From Kribbella sindirgiensis (GTDB lineage Bacteria > Actinomycetota > Actinomycetes > Propionibacteriales > Kribbellaceae): a stretch of DNA of 64,000 nucleotides. This document shows, in pieces, positions 16,499 to 25,017 of the stretch. How positions within the stretch are numbered: position 1 is the stretch's first letter; each line of letters begins with the position of its first letter. Made by a program: the position numbers and the translations under genes. The stretch lies in NCBI RefSeq assembly GCF_004331435.1, contig NZ_SJKA01000004.1:620001-684000 (forward strand), written 5' to 3'. The notes below the pieces were generated by a model. That model was given only the letters and a program-made list of their open reading frames with translations. It was not told the origin of the DNA and ran no database searches.

Positions 16499-16741
16499 AT
16501 GTTGCGTTCCGTGTATGACGGTGTGTTGATTCTCGAGAGTTTGAAGGTCGGGACCGTGCTGAGCGGGATCCCGTTGGCCGTGACGAAGGTCAGTCGGGTG
16601 GCAGTGGAGGGTACGTCGGCCGACCAGCCGCCCGTGTGGTCGTTGGTGGAGTTCGCGGTGGAGCGTGGGGAGGCGAAGGAGTTCGGGCGCGGTGGTGGCG
16701 ATCCCGGAGGCGCAACTGGACTGGACACGGTGATTGGATGA
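16499..16741 (+). CDS. small hypothetical protein, possibly 3'-truncated
   Basis: An 80-residue reading frame with coding-like codon use (many GTG, TTG, GTC codons). Its N-terminus LRSVYDGVLILESLKVGTVL followed by PLAVTKVSRVAVEGT and PPVWSLVEFAVE looks like a genuine small beta-rich protein. After residue ~57 the sequence degenerates (GRGGGDPGGATG), while another frame reads SGAVVAIPEAQLDWTR, hinting at a frameshift. No ribosome site is obvious. I do not recognise the family. Together with the decayed gene before it, 16262-16745 is a zone of gene erosion. Confidence 0.4.
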   Translation: MLRSVYDGVLILESLKVGTVLSGIPLAVTKVSRVAVEGTSADQPPVWSLVEFAVERGEAKEFGRGGGDPGGATGLDTVIG

Positions 16742-16745
16742 GCAG

Positions 16746-17573
16746 ATGGTGACCGTTCTTCGCTACGCGGCCTTCACGTCCGATCCTGCCGGGGGTAATC
16801 CGGCCGGTGTGGTGCTCGATGCCGGCGGGCTCGACGACGACGCGATGCAGGCGATCGCAACCGAGGTCGGGTACTCCGAGACCGCGTTCACCGACGGGCC
16901 GGACGCGAGCGGCGTGCGCCCGGTGCGGTACTTCTCGCCCAAGGCCGAGGTCCCGTTCTGCGGTCATGCCACCGTCGCGACCGCCGTCGCGCTGGCGGAG
17001 CGGAACGGCCCGGGAGAGATCGTCTTCGACACGCGAGCAGGCCGGGTCCCGGTCACGGTCGACGACACCCTGCGCGCAACACTGACCAGCGTCGAGCCAT
17101 CCGTCGAGGACGCCGGCGACCTGACCGACGTACTCGACATCCTCAACTGGTCACCCGCCGACCTCAACCCGGCCTTACCGGCAAGGATCGCGTACGCCGG
17201 GGCGCGGCATCTCGTCCTGAGTACGGCGACCCGGCGACGACTCGCCGCGCTCGACTACGACTTCGACCGCCTGCTCGCGTACATGCTCGAGCGCGACCTC
17301 ACCACGCTCCAACTCGTCTGGCGGGAATCACCGACCGTCTTCCACGTGCGCGACCCGTTCCCCGTCGGCGGCGTCGTCGAGGACCCGGCGACCGGCGCGG
17401 CAGCAGCCGCCTTCGGCGCGTACCTGCGTGAACTCGGCGAAGGGCAACCCACGATCACCCTGCATCAGGGCGACGACCTCGGACGGCCCAGCCTCATCAC
17501 GGTCGAGCTCCGTCCGGACGACAACCGCGTGCGGGTCAGCGGCAACGCCGTACCGATCACGGCACCCGCGTAA
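16746..17573 (+). CDS. PhzF family isomerase
   Basis: A 275-residue PhzF-type protein with two pseudo-symmetric diaminopimelate-epimerase-like halves. Early motif DPAGGNPAGVV is followed by the catalytic Glu in VGYSETAFT (near residue 42), FCGHATVA near 75 and EDPATGAAAAAFGAYL at ~215, all family hallmarks. PhzF itself isomerises trans-2,3-dihydro-3-hydroxyanthranilate, but no phenazine genes are nearby, so this is one of the many PhzF-like enzymes with unknown substrate. The ATG at 16746 was chosen over an upstream TTG. It converges on the lipoate ligase gene, overlapping its 3' end by 17 bases. Confidence 0.9.
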   Translation: MVTVLRYAAFTSDPAGGNPAGVVLDAGGLDDDAMQAIATEVGYSETAFTDGPDASGVRPVRYFSPKAEVPFCGHATVATAVALAERNGPGEIVFDTRAGRVPVTVDDTLRATLTSVEPSVEDAGDLTDVLDILNWSPADLNPALPARIAYAGARHLVLSTATRRRLAALDYDFDRLLAYMLERDLTTLQLVWRESPTVFHVRDPFPVGGVVEDPATGAAAAAFGAYLRELGEGQPTITLHQGDDLGRPSLITVELRPDDNRVRVSGNAVPITAPA

Positions 17574-18606
17574 GCCACTCCTCGGTGCCGAACTTCGCCG
17601 CGACCCGCTCCTCGGCCAGTGCGACGGTGTCATCGGAGATCATGCCGTCCAACAGGCCGTACCGGTTCCGGAACGTCCCCACCATCCGCGAGATCACGTC
17701 CGCGCGGTCGAGCCCGGTCTGGCTGCGCAACGGGTCGACGCGCTTGTTCGCACTCGTCGTGCCCTTGTCGGACAGCTTCTCCCGGCCGATCCGGAGGACC
17801 TCGACCATCTTCGAAGCGTCCATGTCGTAGGCCATCGTCACGTGATGCAGCACGGCGCCGCCGGCCGGCCGCTTCTGCGCGGCGCCTGCGATCTTGCCGG
17901 CCGGTGAGGTGATGTCGTTGATCGGCTGGTACGTCGCCGCGACGCCGAGATCGTTGAGCGCGCCAATGACCCAGTCGTCGAGGAACGCGTACGACTCGGT
18001 GAACGAGAGGCCGGAGACGAGCGATTCCGGGACGTACAGCGAGTACGTGATCGTGTTGCCCGGCTCGACGAACATCGCGCCGCCGCCGCTGATCCGCCGT
18101 ACGACGGTGACGTCGTGACGGGCCGCGCCGTCCAGGTCGACCTCGTTCCGCAGCGACTGGAAGCTGCCGATGATGACCGCGTTGGACGCCCACTCCCAGA
18201 CCCGCAGCGTCGGCGGGCGCTCCCCCGCTCCGACCTGCTCGGTCAGCACCTCGTCGAGCGCCATCTGCAGCGCCGGCTCCCGCGGTACGTCGTGCACGAA
18301 CTCCCACTCGTGGTCACGCCAACCGGTCGCGCCGGTCACCGCCCGCCGTACGGCGACAGCCACCGCCTCGGGCGAGAACCCGAGCATCTCGACACCGTCG
18401 CCAAGCGCACCGCGCACCCGCGCAGCAACCTGAGCCGCGGACGTGTCGACCTGCAGACCGGCCAGAGCCCCGTTGATCCGCTCCAGCGCATCATCCGGTT
18501 CGAGAAAGAAGTCACCCGAGATCTGCGCGTTCCGGACATGCTCATCGACCACATCGAGATCAGCAACAACGAGCTTCCCACCCGGAACTTTGTACTCACC
18601 ATGCAT
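17557..18606 (-). CDS. lplA: lipoate-protein ligase A family protein, accessory domain first
   Basis: A 349-residue enzyme that attaches lipoate to carrier domains of 2-oxoacid dehydrogenases or GcvH. Residues 1-85 resemble the LplA accessory domain (EYKVPGGKLVVADLDV, FFLEPDDALERINGALAGL). Residues ~100-349 are the catalytic BPL/LplA domain with ALQMALDEVL, RRISGGGAMF (lipoyl-AMP loop) and KIAGAAQKR containing the catalytic Lys. In E. coli LplA the accessory domain is C-terminal; here it is N-terminal. The start MHGEYKV is preceded by GGTGA at a fair spacing; an ATG nine bases upstream is also possible. It is divergent from the hemerythrin gene. Confidence 0.85.
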   Translation of the reverse strand: MHGEYKVPGGKLVVADLDVVDEHVRNAQISGDFFLEPDDALERINGALAGLQVDTSAAQVAARVRGALGDGVEMLGFSPEAVAVAVRRAVTGATGWRDHEWEFVHDVPREPALQMALDEVLTEQVGAGERPPTLRVWEWASNAVIIGSFQSLRNEVDLDGAARHDVTVVRRISGGGAMFVEPGNTITYSLYVPESLVSGLSFTESYAFLDDWVIGALNDLGVAATYQPINDITSPAGKIAGAAQKRPAGGAVLHHVTMAYDMDASKMVEVLRIGREKLSDKGTTSANKRVDPLRSQTGLDRADVISRMVGTFRNRYGLLDGMISDDTVALAEERVAAKFGTEEWLTRVP

Positions 18607-18661
18607 ATTCACCATCAACTTGCTCTGGTCAACAGTTGTTCCCGGACGCATACTCCCGGCC

Positions 18662-19294
18662 ATGGCGGAGATGAGTATGAACAAGGCGATCCATGCCGCC
18701 GTTCGGCGGGATCTGGATCGGTTTCTCGACGCACTGCAACGGTTCCCGGACGGGGATCGCGCGCGGGCCGCGCAACTGGCGGCGGCCTGGCAGAACTTCG
18801 ACGGACAGCTGACGCACCACCACGAAGGTGAGCACGAGATCGCGTGGCCGGCGCTGCAGAAGCTCGGGGTGAGCCAGGAGCTGCTGGCGCAACTGGACGC
18901 CGAGCACGACACGATGGCGGCCGCACTGGCCGCGTCGCGAACGGCGATGGGCGTGTTGCAGCGCACCGCGAGCGCGGAGGACGCGGCGGCCGCACGCACC
19001 GCGATCCAGGAACTGCGACGGGTCACCGTCGAGCACCTCGAGCACGAGGAAGCCGAGATCGAGCCCGTCTACCTGGCGAACGAGGGCTCGCCGGAGCTGA
19101 AGGCGATGGGCCGCGAGTTCGCCAAGGTCGGTCCGGCCCAGGGCGGAGCGTTCTTCGCCTGGGCGCTCGACGGCGCCACACCCGCCGAGTCCGCCGCGAT
19201 CACCGGCACGATCCCGAAGCCGGTCCTCGCCGTGATCGCCGGCGTGTTCGGCCGCTCCTACCGCAAGTCAATCGCGCCGACCTGGCGGACCTGA
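18662..19294 (+). CDS. hemerythrin HHE domain protein
   Basis: A 210-residue protein. Residues ~10-145 form a hemerythrin four-helix bundle with the iron-ligand motifs THHHEGEHEIAW near 45-56 and HLEHEEAEIEPV near 127-138. The remaining ~60 residues (AITGTIPKPVLAVIAGVF) form a C-terminal helical extension seen in actinobacterial members. A non-heme di-iron site for O2 or NO sensing or detoxification is family knowledge. The 55-bp divergent gap to the lipoate ligase gene must hold both promoters and contains CAACAGTTG. Confidence 0.87.
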   Translation: MAEMSMNKAIHAAVRRDLDRFLDALQRFPDGDRARAAQLAAAWQNFDGQLTHHHEGEHEIAWPALQKLGVSQELLAQLDAEHDTMAAALAASRTAMGVLQRTASAEDAAAARTAIQELRRVTVEHLEHEEAEIEPVYLANEGSPELKAMGREFAKVGPAQGGAFFAWALDGATPAESAAITGTIPKPVLAVIAGVFGRSYRKSIAPTWRT

Positions 19295-19846
19295 CGGGTG
19301 CTCGACCGGTAGCCGGGCGGGCAGCCCGCGCAGCAGCGTGTCCAGGTAGAGGTCGAAGCGCGGCTGCGTCGGCCCGAAGTCGTGGGCGCCCTGCTGGGCG
19401 CCCAGCCAGGTGATGACGCCGATCGAGAAGATGTGCCAGCTCTGCACGGCGAGCTCGCCGTCGGCGCCGGCGAGTTCGAACGCGAGCGTCGCCCGATCCC
19501 TGAGGAGCCCGTACGACACCGGGTTATGGCGGTGCGGGGCTGCCACCCGCGCCGCGTACCCCGGAACCGACAGGAACTCGTCGTGCATCGACCAAGCGAG
19601 CTCCGCCAGCCAGTCGCGCCAGCTGTCCGGCGTCGGCTCCTTCTCGGGCAGGATCCGCCCGACCATCACCTCGCTGACCAGGTCGAACAGCTCGTCGCGG
19701 TCGCGGACCCAGCGGTACAGCGCCGAATGTGAGACCTCGAGTCGCGTCGCCAGCTCTCGCATGGTGAGCGTGTCCAGTCCGGTCTCGAGAGCGGCCTCGA
19801 CGATCCGCTCCCGGTTCAGCCGCGCGGGCCGTCCCACCTTCGCCAT
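19268..19846 (-). CDS. TetR family transcriptional regulator
   Basis: A 192-residue TetR protein. The HTH is LTMRELATRLEVSHSALYRWVRDRDELFDLV (helices spanning ~25-55), with the TetR_C_1-like ligand domain beyond. It is divergent from the MFS gene, and a 23-bp palindrome lies directly upstream of its ATG. Auto-repression and drug-induced control of the exporter are the natural reading. Its 3' end overlaps the convergent hemerythrin gene by 27 bases. Confidence 0.9.
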   Translation of the reverse strand: MAKVGRPARLNRERIVEAALETGLDTLTMRELATRLEVSHSALYRWVRDRDELFDLVSEVMVGRILPEKEPTPDSWRDWLAELAWSMHDEFLSVPGYAARVAAPHRHNPVSYGLLRDRATLAFELAGADGELAVQSWHIFSIGVITWLGAQQGAHDFGPTQPRFDLYLDTLLRGLPARLPVEHPSGPPGRRD

Positions 19847-19869
19847 GCGCGGCAGCCTAACTCGGCCTC

Positions 19870-19892
19870 ATTAGTGACCACTGGTCACTAAT
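19870..19892. promoter_or_regulatory. TetR operator, 23-bp palindrome
   Basis: Perfect inverted repeat with 11-bp arms ATTAGTGACCA and TGGTCACTAAT around one central C. It lies 23 bp from the TetR ATG and 45-110 bp before the two possible MFS starts. This is the most A+T-rich part of the gap and probably covers the promoters. Confidence 0.85.
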
Positions 19893-19936
19893 AGTGTTAG
19901 GGTCACCTAAGTTCCCCTGATGCGAAGGAGCGGTGG

Positions 19937-21172
19937 ATGTGGATCCTGGCCGGCCTGATCACGGTGACGCTGGGACTCTGGCGCCGCCGGAAAGGACAAT
20001 CGATGACCGCGTACCGACCACTCGTGGCCCCGGTGCTCGTCACCGCGGCGCTCGCCGTCGCGATCGCGCAGACGATCGTGGTGGCGGCGTTGCCGGTGTT
20101 CCAGGACGAGTTACGGGTGTCCGGCGCCGCGGTCACCTGGTTGCTGACCGGCTTCATGGTGGTTTCCGCGGTCGCGACACCGCTCGCCGGCCGGCTCGGT
20201 GACCGGATCGGCTACCGCCCCGTCCTGATCGCCTGCCTGCTGGCCTTCCTGGTCGGCGCCGTCCTGGCAGCGGTTGCCAACAGCAACAGCTGGTACGCCG
20301 GGGTGCTCGCGGGACGCAGCCTGCAAGGCGTCGCGGGTGGCGTGTTCCCGCTGCTGTTCGGCCTCGCACGCGCCATCGCCGGCCCCGAACAGCGTCGTCA
20401 CCTGGTCGCGTTGCTCAGCTCGATGTTCGGCGTCGGCGGCGCGCTCGGCATGGTCCTGGCCGGCCCGATCACCGACTGGCTCGGCACGTCCGCGCTCTTC
20501 TGGTGCACGGCATTGCTCGGCGTCGCAGCATTGCTCGGAGCAACCGCTCTCCCCCGCACCGCGCCCGTCCCCACGACCGGACCCGGTCTGCTCACGGTGC
20601 TCCGCGGGCGTGCGCTTGCCACCACCAATCTCACGACGGTCATCGTCTCGGTCGCGATGTTCGCCGCCGTGACTCTGCTTCCCCAGTTCATGCAGACCAG
20701 GCTCGGCGCCTCGCCGACAACGACCGGCACGGCGATGATCCCGATGGCTGCCCTGATGCTGATCGGCGGCCCGCTCGCCTCCCGGTTCGCCGCGCGGAGA
20801 GCACTCCAGACCGGTGCGGTACTGGCTGCGGCCGCGTTCACGTTTCTCGCGGCGGCGCACCAGCATCTCTGGCAAACATACGTTTTCGCCGCGATCCTTG
20901 GCGCCGCCTACGGTCTCGCCTTCGCATCACTCGGCAACCTCGCGGTCGACGCCGTACCGCCGGACCAGACCGGCGCCGCAACCGGTATCAACACCATCCT
21001 GCGTACCCTCGGCGGCGCGCTGGGCACCCAACTCAGCGCCCTCGCCCTGACCGGTGGCTACGTCGTCGCCTTCCTGACGTTCGCGGTTGTCGCACTCGCG
21101 GCGGCGGCCGCGGCGGGCGGGATTGTGGTGGGGCGGACGTCAGACACTCATCAAATGGCACCGCCCGCGTGA
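19937..21172 (+). CDS. MFS transporter, drug-exporter type (two candidate starts)
   Basis: A major facilitator protein of 411 residues if started at 19937, or 389 from the ATG at 20003. About twelve helices are visible. The loop 2-3 motif GRLGDRIGYRP near residue 88 is the MFS signature, and GRSLQGVAGGVFPL marks helix 4-5. Both starts have strong ribosome sites six bases upstream (AAGGAG at 19925-19930, AAAGGA at 19991-19996). The longer form adds a hydrophobic leader WILAGLITVTLGLW followed by RRRK. Divergent TetR and palindromic operator imply inducible export. The last five codons form one arm of a 16-bp hairpin. Confidence 0.88.
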   Translation: MWILAGLITVTLGLWRRRKGQSMTAYRPLVAPVLVTAALAVAIAQTIVVAALPVFQDELRVSGAAVTWLLTGFMVVSAVATPLAGRLGDRIGYRPVLIACLLAFLVGAVLAAVANSNSWYAGVLAGRSLQGVAGGVFPLLFGLARAIAGPEQRRHLVALLSSMFGVGGALGMVLAGPITDWLGTSALFWCTALLGVAALLGATALPRTAPVPTTGPGLLTVLRGRALATTNLTTVIVSVAMFAAVTLLPQFMQTRLGASPTTTGTAMIPMAALMLIGGPLASRFAARRALQTGAVLAAAAFTFLAAAHQHLWQTYVFAAILGAAYGLAFASLGNLAVDAVPPDQTGAATGINTILRTLGGALGTQLSALALTGGYVVAFLTFAVVALAAAAAAGGIVVGRTSDTHQMAPPA

Positions 21173-21195
21173 GTTCACGCTCACGCGGGCGGTGC
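21158..21195. terminator. 16-bp hairpin spanning the MFS stop codon
   Basis: Arms 21158-21173 and 21180-21195 (starting GCACCGCCCGCG) are perfect complements around a 6-base loop TTCACG. The left arm includes the last four sense codons and the TGA. It lies between convergent genes and has no T-run. Confidence 0.7.
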
Positions 21196-21236
21196 ATCGG
21201 CCGTTGATGGAGGTTAGTGAGTGGTGGGGGTCCGCA

Positions 21237-22070
21237 TCACGCCGACGGACTGGCCGTGGGCGGAGTGCCCGTCGGCGGGGTGCCACCCGGGCCGCCCGGC
21301 ATCTGGAACGAGTCGTCGGCGCCCACCGCGGTGTCGGACAGGTCGAGCGCGATCGCGAACGCCGCCTCGTACCCGTCGCGGGTGCGCTTCGGGGTGAGCA
21401 GCATCTGGTCGCCGATGTCCGCGTAGTGCATGTCTGTGTCGTTGGTGGTGTCCGGGGTGCCCTTCGCGGCGTACGGCGCCTGGGCGAGGTAGGCGGCCTT
21501 GAACTGCTCGGTGAAGTAGAGCTGCGACGTGAACTCGTACGCGTTCCCGTCCGTGCCCGTGGTGCGGATCTTCACATGCGTGTGAACGGTCCGGCCCTGG
21601 TACCAGCCCGGCAGGATCGTGGTGAACTTGACGATCCCACCACGGTTCGACACCTGGTACCCGCGCAGGTAGTTCTTGCCGGTCGTCCCTTCGGCCGCGA
21701 TGTCGGAGTACACGCCGGCCGCGTCTCAGTGCCAGATGTCGACAGTTGCCCCAGGCAAGGGCTTGCACTGGGACCCGGACAACTGCAGGACATGCAGGAC
21801 CAGATGAAATTTCGCACCGGCCACCACCGAACCGTCCGACGTGTCCACCCGCAGGTCCGAGCGATTGAGCCCCTCGTCCACGAAGTACGGTCCTTCGGTC
21901 ATCTCCGGCTTCGCGACACAACTCGGCGTAGTCGTCGTCTCGGTCGTCGCGTCGGCGTTGGCCGCCACCGCCGTACCTACCGCCGTGAATGTCACCCCGG
22001 CGGCGCCGAACACCGCCAGCGCGCGGCGCCGGCTCAGAACCCGGCCGACCGGCTTGTCGTCGTCTTCCAC
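21237..22070 (-). pseudogene. Tat-exported intradiol dioxygenase interrupted by one in-frame TGA
   Basis: One continuous 278-codon frame of an extracellular protocatechuate/catechol-type ring-cleaving dioxygenase, except for TGA at codon 115 (21726-21728). The N-terminus has a twin-arginine signal (SRRRALAVFGAAG). Before the TGA are TEGPYFVDEG (Tyr ligand) and ATVDIWH; after it, DAAGVYSDIAAEG, LRGYQ (second Tyr) and VHTHVKIR (two His ligands), all intact. In relatives the TGA position is Cys in W-H-C-D-A (from memory). Start is GTG with AAGGAG upstream. Most likely a recent nonsense mutation; a sequencing error or selenocysteine recoding are alternatives. The C-terminus is a Pro/Thr/Ser tail. 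Confidence 0.75.
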
Positions 22071-22157
22071 TGCGATCTCCTTCGCTCGTAACGAAGGCTC
22101 GACCGTAGAAATCCCCGCTGGGAAACCCGTTGGGCTTTGCTGGCAGTAGGCAGTGAA

Positions 22158-22739
22158 CTACGCGGCGGGTTTGAGTTGTACGGCGACCTGCCAGACGCGG
22201 GCGCGGACCGTGTCGATGTCGGCGGAGGCGTCGGCCTCGTGGTGGATGCCGCGGCCGGAGTAGAAGTCGATCAGCGGCGCGGTCTGCTCGTGGTAGACCT
22301 CGAAGCGCCGGCGGATGACGTCCTCGGTGTCGTCCGAGCGGTGTTCGATCTCGGCCCGCCGGAGCAGCCGGTCGACGAGGGCGTCGGCCTCGACCTGCAG
22401 GACCAGGGCCGCGTCCAGCGAACGGCCTTGCGCGCCGAGGATCTCGTCCAGGACGGCGGCCTGGTCGAGGGTCCGCGGGTACCCGTCCAGGACGAATCCC
22501 GGACGGGCGTCGGCCTCCGCGAGCCGGTCGCGGACCATCGCGTTGGTGACCTCGTCGGGCACGTACTCGCCCGCGTCCAGGTAGCCCTGCGCCGTCTTGC
22601 CGAGCTCGGTACCGTCCGCGATGTTGCGGCGGAACAGGTCACCGGTGGAGATCACGGGCACACCGAGATGCGCTGCCAGGTGGCCCGCGTGCGTACCCTT
22701 ACCGGCCCCAGGAGGGCCCATCAGCAAGACAGTGGTCAC
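22158..22739 (-). CDS. adenylate kinase family protein (paralogue-like location)
   Basis: A 193-residue nucleoside monophosphate kinase. The P-loop GPPGAGKGT begins at residue 8, the NMP-binding segment ISTGDLFRRNI is near 30, FVLDGYPRTLDQA is near 80, and the short-lid motif RRAEIEHRSDDTEDVIRRR is near 125-143, as in actinobacterial short adenylate kinases. Start is GTG with AGGAG seven bases upstream; an upstream ATG was rejected. The housekeeping adk normally lies beside secY in the ribosomal protein cluster, so this isolated gene is probably a second copy. Confidence 0.87.
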   Translation of the reverse strand: MTTVLLMGPPGAGKGTHAGHLAAHLGVPVISTGDLFRRNIADGTELGKTAQGYLDAGEYVPDEVTNAMVRDRLAEADARPGFVLDGYPRTLDQAAVLDEILGAQGRSLDAALVLQVEADALVDRLLRRAEIEHRSDDTEDVIRRRFEVYHEQTAPLIDFYSGRGIHHEADASADIDTVRARVWQVAVQLKPAA

Positions 22740-22862
22740 GGCACACTCCTGACTCTCGGTAAGGACCAAAGAATAGGAGAACCTCCGCCTCCGCGGTACG
22801 GCGTACGTCACTCCGGATCGCCGGTTGGGTCACACCCCGCTCGTTACTGTCCGGAATCGCCC

Positions 22863-23240
22863 TCAGAACTCCATTTCCGGGCGGAGCTCGATGACATCAC
22901 CGGGCCCGGCGAACTTGGCGGCGAGCTCCTCGGCGCGGTCGCGGGTGGCACAGTCCAGCACGAAGAACCCGGCGAGCTGCTCCTTGGACTCGGCGTACGG
23001 CCCGTCGGTGCTGACCGGGCGCTTGCCCTCCCAGCGGTAGGTCCGCGCGGTTGATGGTGCGTCCAACGCCAGGCCGGTGACCAGTTCGCCGGACGCGGAC
23101 AGCTCGGCGAGCAGCTCGTCGAACTCCTTGCCCATCGCCGCCCGCTCGTCCGCCGGGATCGCGCGGCCGACCTCGGTGAAGTCGATCGTCGGGTGACCCC
23201 ACGGCTGCATGTTCGAGTGGATCAGGACCACGTACTTCAT
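22863..23240 (-). CDS. YciI/DGPF domain protein
   Basis: A 125-residue YciI-like protein (ferredoxin-like fold). MKYVVLIHSN starts the first strand. The conserved loop STDGPYAESKEQLAGFF near 75-90 matches the DGPF signature of PhnB/YciI proteins associated with ECF42 sigma factors. An excellent AGGAGG ribosome site precedes the ATG. The biochemical role is unknown. It is divergent from the NAD(P)-binding protein at 23417. Confidence 0.85.
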   Translation of the reverse strand: MKYVVLIHSNMQPWGHPTIDFTEVGRAIPADERAAMGKEFDELLAELSASGELVTGLALDAPSTARTYRWEGKRPVSTDGPYAESKEQLAGFFVLDCATRDRAEELAAKFAGPGDVIELRPEMEF

Positions 23241-23416
23241 CAGAGAACCTCCTGTGTCGTGCCGGTACGCCGTACTGCGCCCGTGCACCCCGGACGTCGG
23301 AGGCGCCGACAGGCCCTCGACATTTTGCCTGGATGTATTCCAGCTCACATCGAGTCACACGCCGCGAGCGGGCTCCGTCAGCGCTGCAGAGACGACAACG
23401 AGAACGGAGAAGTTCG

Positions 23417-24172
23417 ATGAGCACGATCCTGGTGACAGGCGGTACGGGAACGATCGGCCGTCAGGTGGTCCCGCTGCTCCAGGCGGCCGGCAGCAAGGTC
23501 CGGGTCCTCAGCCGGCACACGGGCGATCGCGGCGCCGGCGTCGAGTACCTGGCCGTCGACCTCCTGAACGGCGACGGCCTGGACCGGGCCGTGGACGGCG
23601 TCGACGTGATCCTGCACCTGGCCGGCGGCCCGAAGGGCGACGAGATCGGCACCCGCAACCTGGTCGCGGCGGCCGAACAGGCGAAGGTCGGTCATCTGGT
23701 GCACATCTCGGTGACCGCGGTCGACCAGCTGCCGCTGACGTACTTCAAGTCCAAGCTCGGCGCCGAGCAGGCCGTCCGTGGGTCGTCGGTGCCGTGGACG
23801 GTACTGCGGGTCGCCCAGCTCCACGACTTCGCCTGGAAGACGGTGCGCGCGATGGCGAAACTGCCCGTCATGCCGATGCCGGGCGGCCTCCGCATGCAGC
23901 CCGTCGACGGCCGGGACGTGGCCGAACGACTCGCCGAGCTCGCACTCGGTGAGCCGCAGGGCCTGGTCCCCGACCTGGTCGGACCCAAGGTTTACAGCCT
24001 GTCGGAGCTGGCTCGCGACTACCTACGCGCCACGGGCAAGCGTCGGCTGTTGCTGCCGATCCGCGTCCCCGGCAAGGCGGGCAAGGTGTACCGCGCGGGC
24101 AGCAACCTCACCCGGGCCGGCGCCGACGTCGGCACTCACACCTGGGACGAGTTCGTCGCCGCACAGGTGTAG
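23417..24172 (+). CDS. NAD(P)H-binding SDR protein (NmrA-like)
   Basis: A 251-residue atypical short-chain reductase starting MSTILVTGGTGTIGRQVV with the GGTGTIG dinucleotide motif at residues 8-14. There is no YxxxK active site (VTAVDQLPLTYFKSKL is the equivalent region), pointing to an NmrA/quinone-reductase-like sensor or reductase. A GGAG site lies upstream. Its last 37 bases overlap the convergent DUF3800-like gene. The substrate is unknown. Confidence 0.86.
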   Translation: MSTILVTGGTGTIGRQVVPLLQAAGSKVRVLSRHTGDRGAGVEYLAVDLLNGDGLDRAVDGVDVILHLAGGPKGDEIGTRNLVAAAEQAKVGHLVHISVTAVDQLPLTYFKSKLGAEQAVRGSSVPWTVLRVAQLHDFAWKTVRAMAKLPVMPMPGGLRMQPVDGRDVAERLAELALGEPQGLVPDLVGPKVYSLSELARDYLRATGKRRLLLPIRVPGKAGKVYRAGSNLTRAGADVGTHTWDEFVAAQV

Positions 24173-25017
24173 GGCTCCAGCAGCTCCACCAAGTCCGGCG
24201 TACGACGGCGCGCGATACCGGCCAGGAAATCGGCGACCTGCACCCGCGGATCGTGTTTGGAGTCGACCTGCACGAACGAATGCAGGGGCGCCGGCTCCAC
24301 GTCCGCGGCGAGGAACGCGCCGAGGCGCGTCACCCGGCCCGGCGTCAACGCGCTCTGCTCGTCGTGCACGACGGCGACCGAACGACCGCCCGCGCTCCAG
24401 TACAGCACCGTCTCGGCGAGCGCCGGCACCAGCGGCTCCAGCGGCGGCGGGAGCTCCGGGTCCTCGTCGATCAGCCGCTGCATCACCTCTTCGACCCGCG
24501 GCCGCGTCACCGCACGCAACGCCGGTACGTCGGCCGGCATCGTCGCGAAGAACCGGTCCACCGCGGCGTGGTCCATCAACCGCACGCGCTTCGTCCTCGT
24601 CAGGTCCACGAACGCGGCCAGGAACCCGGTTCGGTGCCGCAGCGCCGCGGCGACCTCCGTGTGATCCGTGCCGAGGCTGGTGCCGGCGCCGTACGACGGC
24701 TCCTCGGTGAACAGCTCGAACACCCGCGCGGCGACGTACGCGGTCTTGTCGATGCTGAGCACGTGCGCATGCCCGCGCAGGGTGGTGAGCAGCCACTCGA
24801 GCGCGGGCCGCTGCTCGGGTCGCAGCAGCTGGTTGGACTTGTACTCCGACCGGCGGCGCAGGCGGGATCGCAGTACGTCGATCACGTCGGCCGCCGCTGG
24901 TACGGCGAGATCGACACTGGCATGGGTGATCACGGGTGAGGCGGGGTCGAGCAGGTTGGTTCCGGAGAACCCCGACTCGTCACACGCGACCTCGACGAAA
25001 GAAGTCACAGAAGGCAT
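24136..25017 (-). CDS. DUF3800-like protein
   Basis: A 293-residue protein with acidic N-terminal VEVACDESGFSG, mid motif SEYKSNQLL, and the late SKHDPRVQVADFLAGI. This order (DESG ... K ... D-x-x-x-Q-x-A-D) is that of DUF3800, a predicted RNase-H-like or nuclease-like fold. The function of the family is unproven; some members sit in defence islands, but no other defence gene is seen nearby. The Met at 25017 was chosen since the family-like sequence starts there; an upstream ATG at 25101 would add 28 low-complexity residues. Confidence 0.65.
   Translation of the reverse strand: MPSVTSFVEVACDESGFSGTNLLDPASPVITHASVDLAVPAAADVIDVLRSRLRRRSEYKSNQLLRPEQRPALEWLLTTLRGHAHVLSIDKTAYVAARVFELFTEEPSYGAGTSLGTDHTEVAAALRHRTGFLAAFVDLTRTKRVRLMDHAAVDRFFATMPADVPALRAVTRPRVEEVMQRLIDEDPELPPPLEPLVPALAETVLYWSAGGRSVAVVHDEQSALTPGRVTRLGAFLAADVEPAPLHSFVQVDSKHDPRVQVADFLAGIARRRTPDLVELLEPYTCAATNSSQV

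Noticed and set aside
24136-25017. Defence-island nuclease
   Set aside because: DUF3800 members can occur in such islands, but neighbours are ordinary metabolic genes, so no claim is made.
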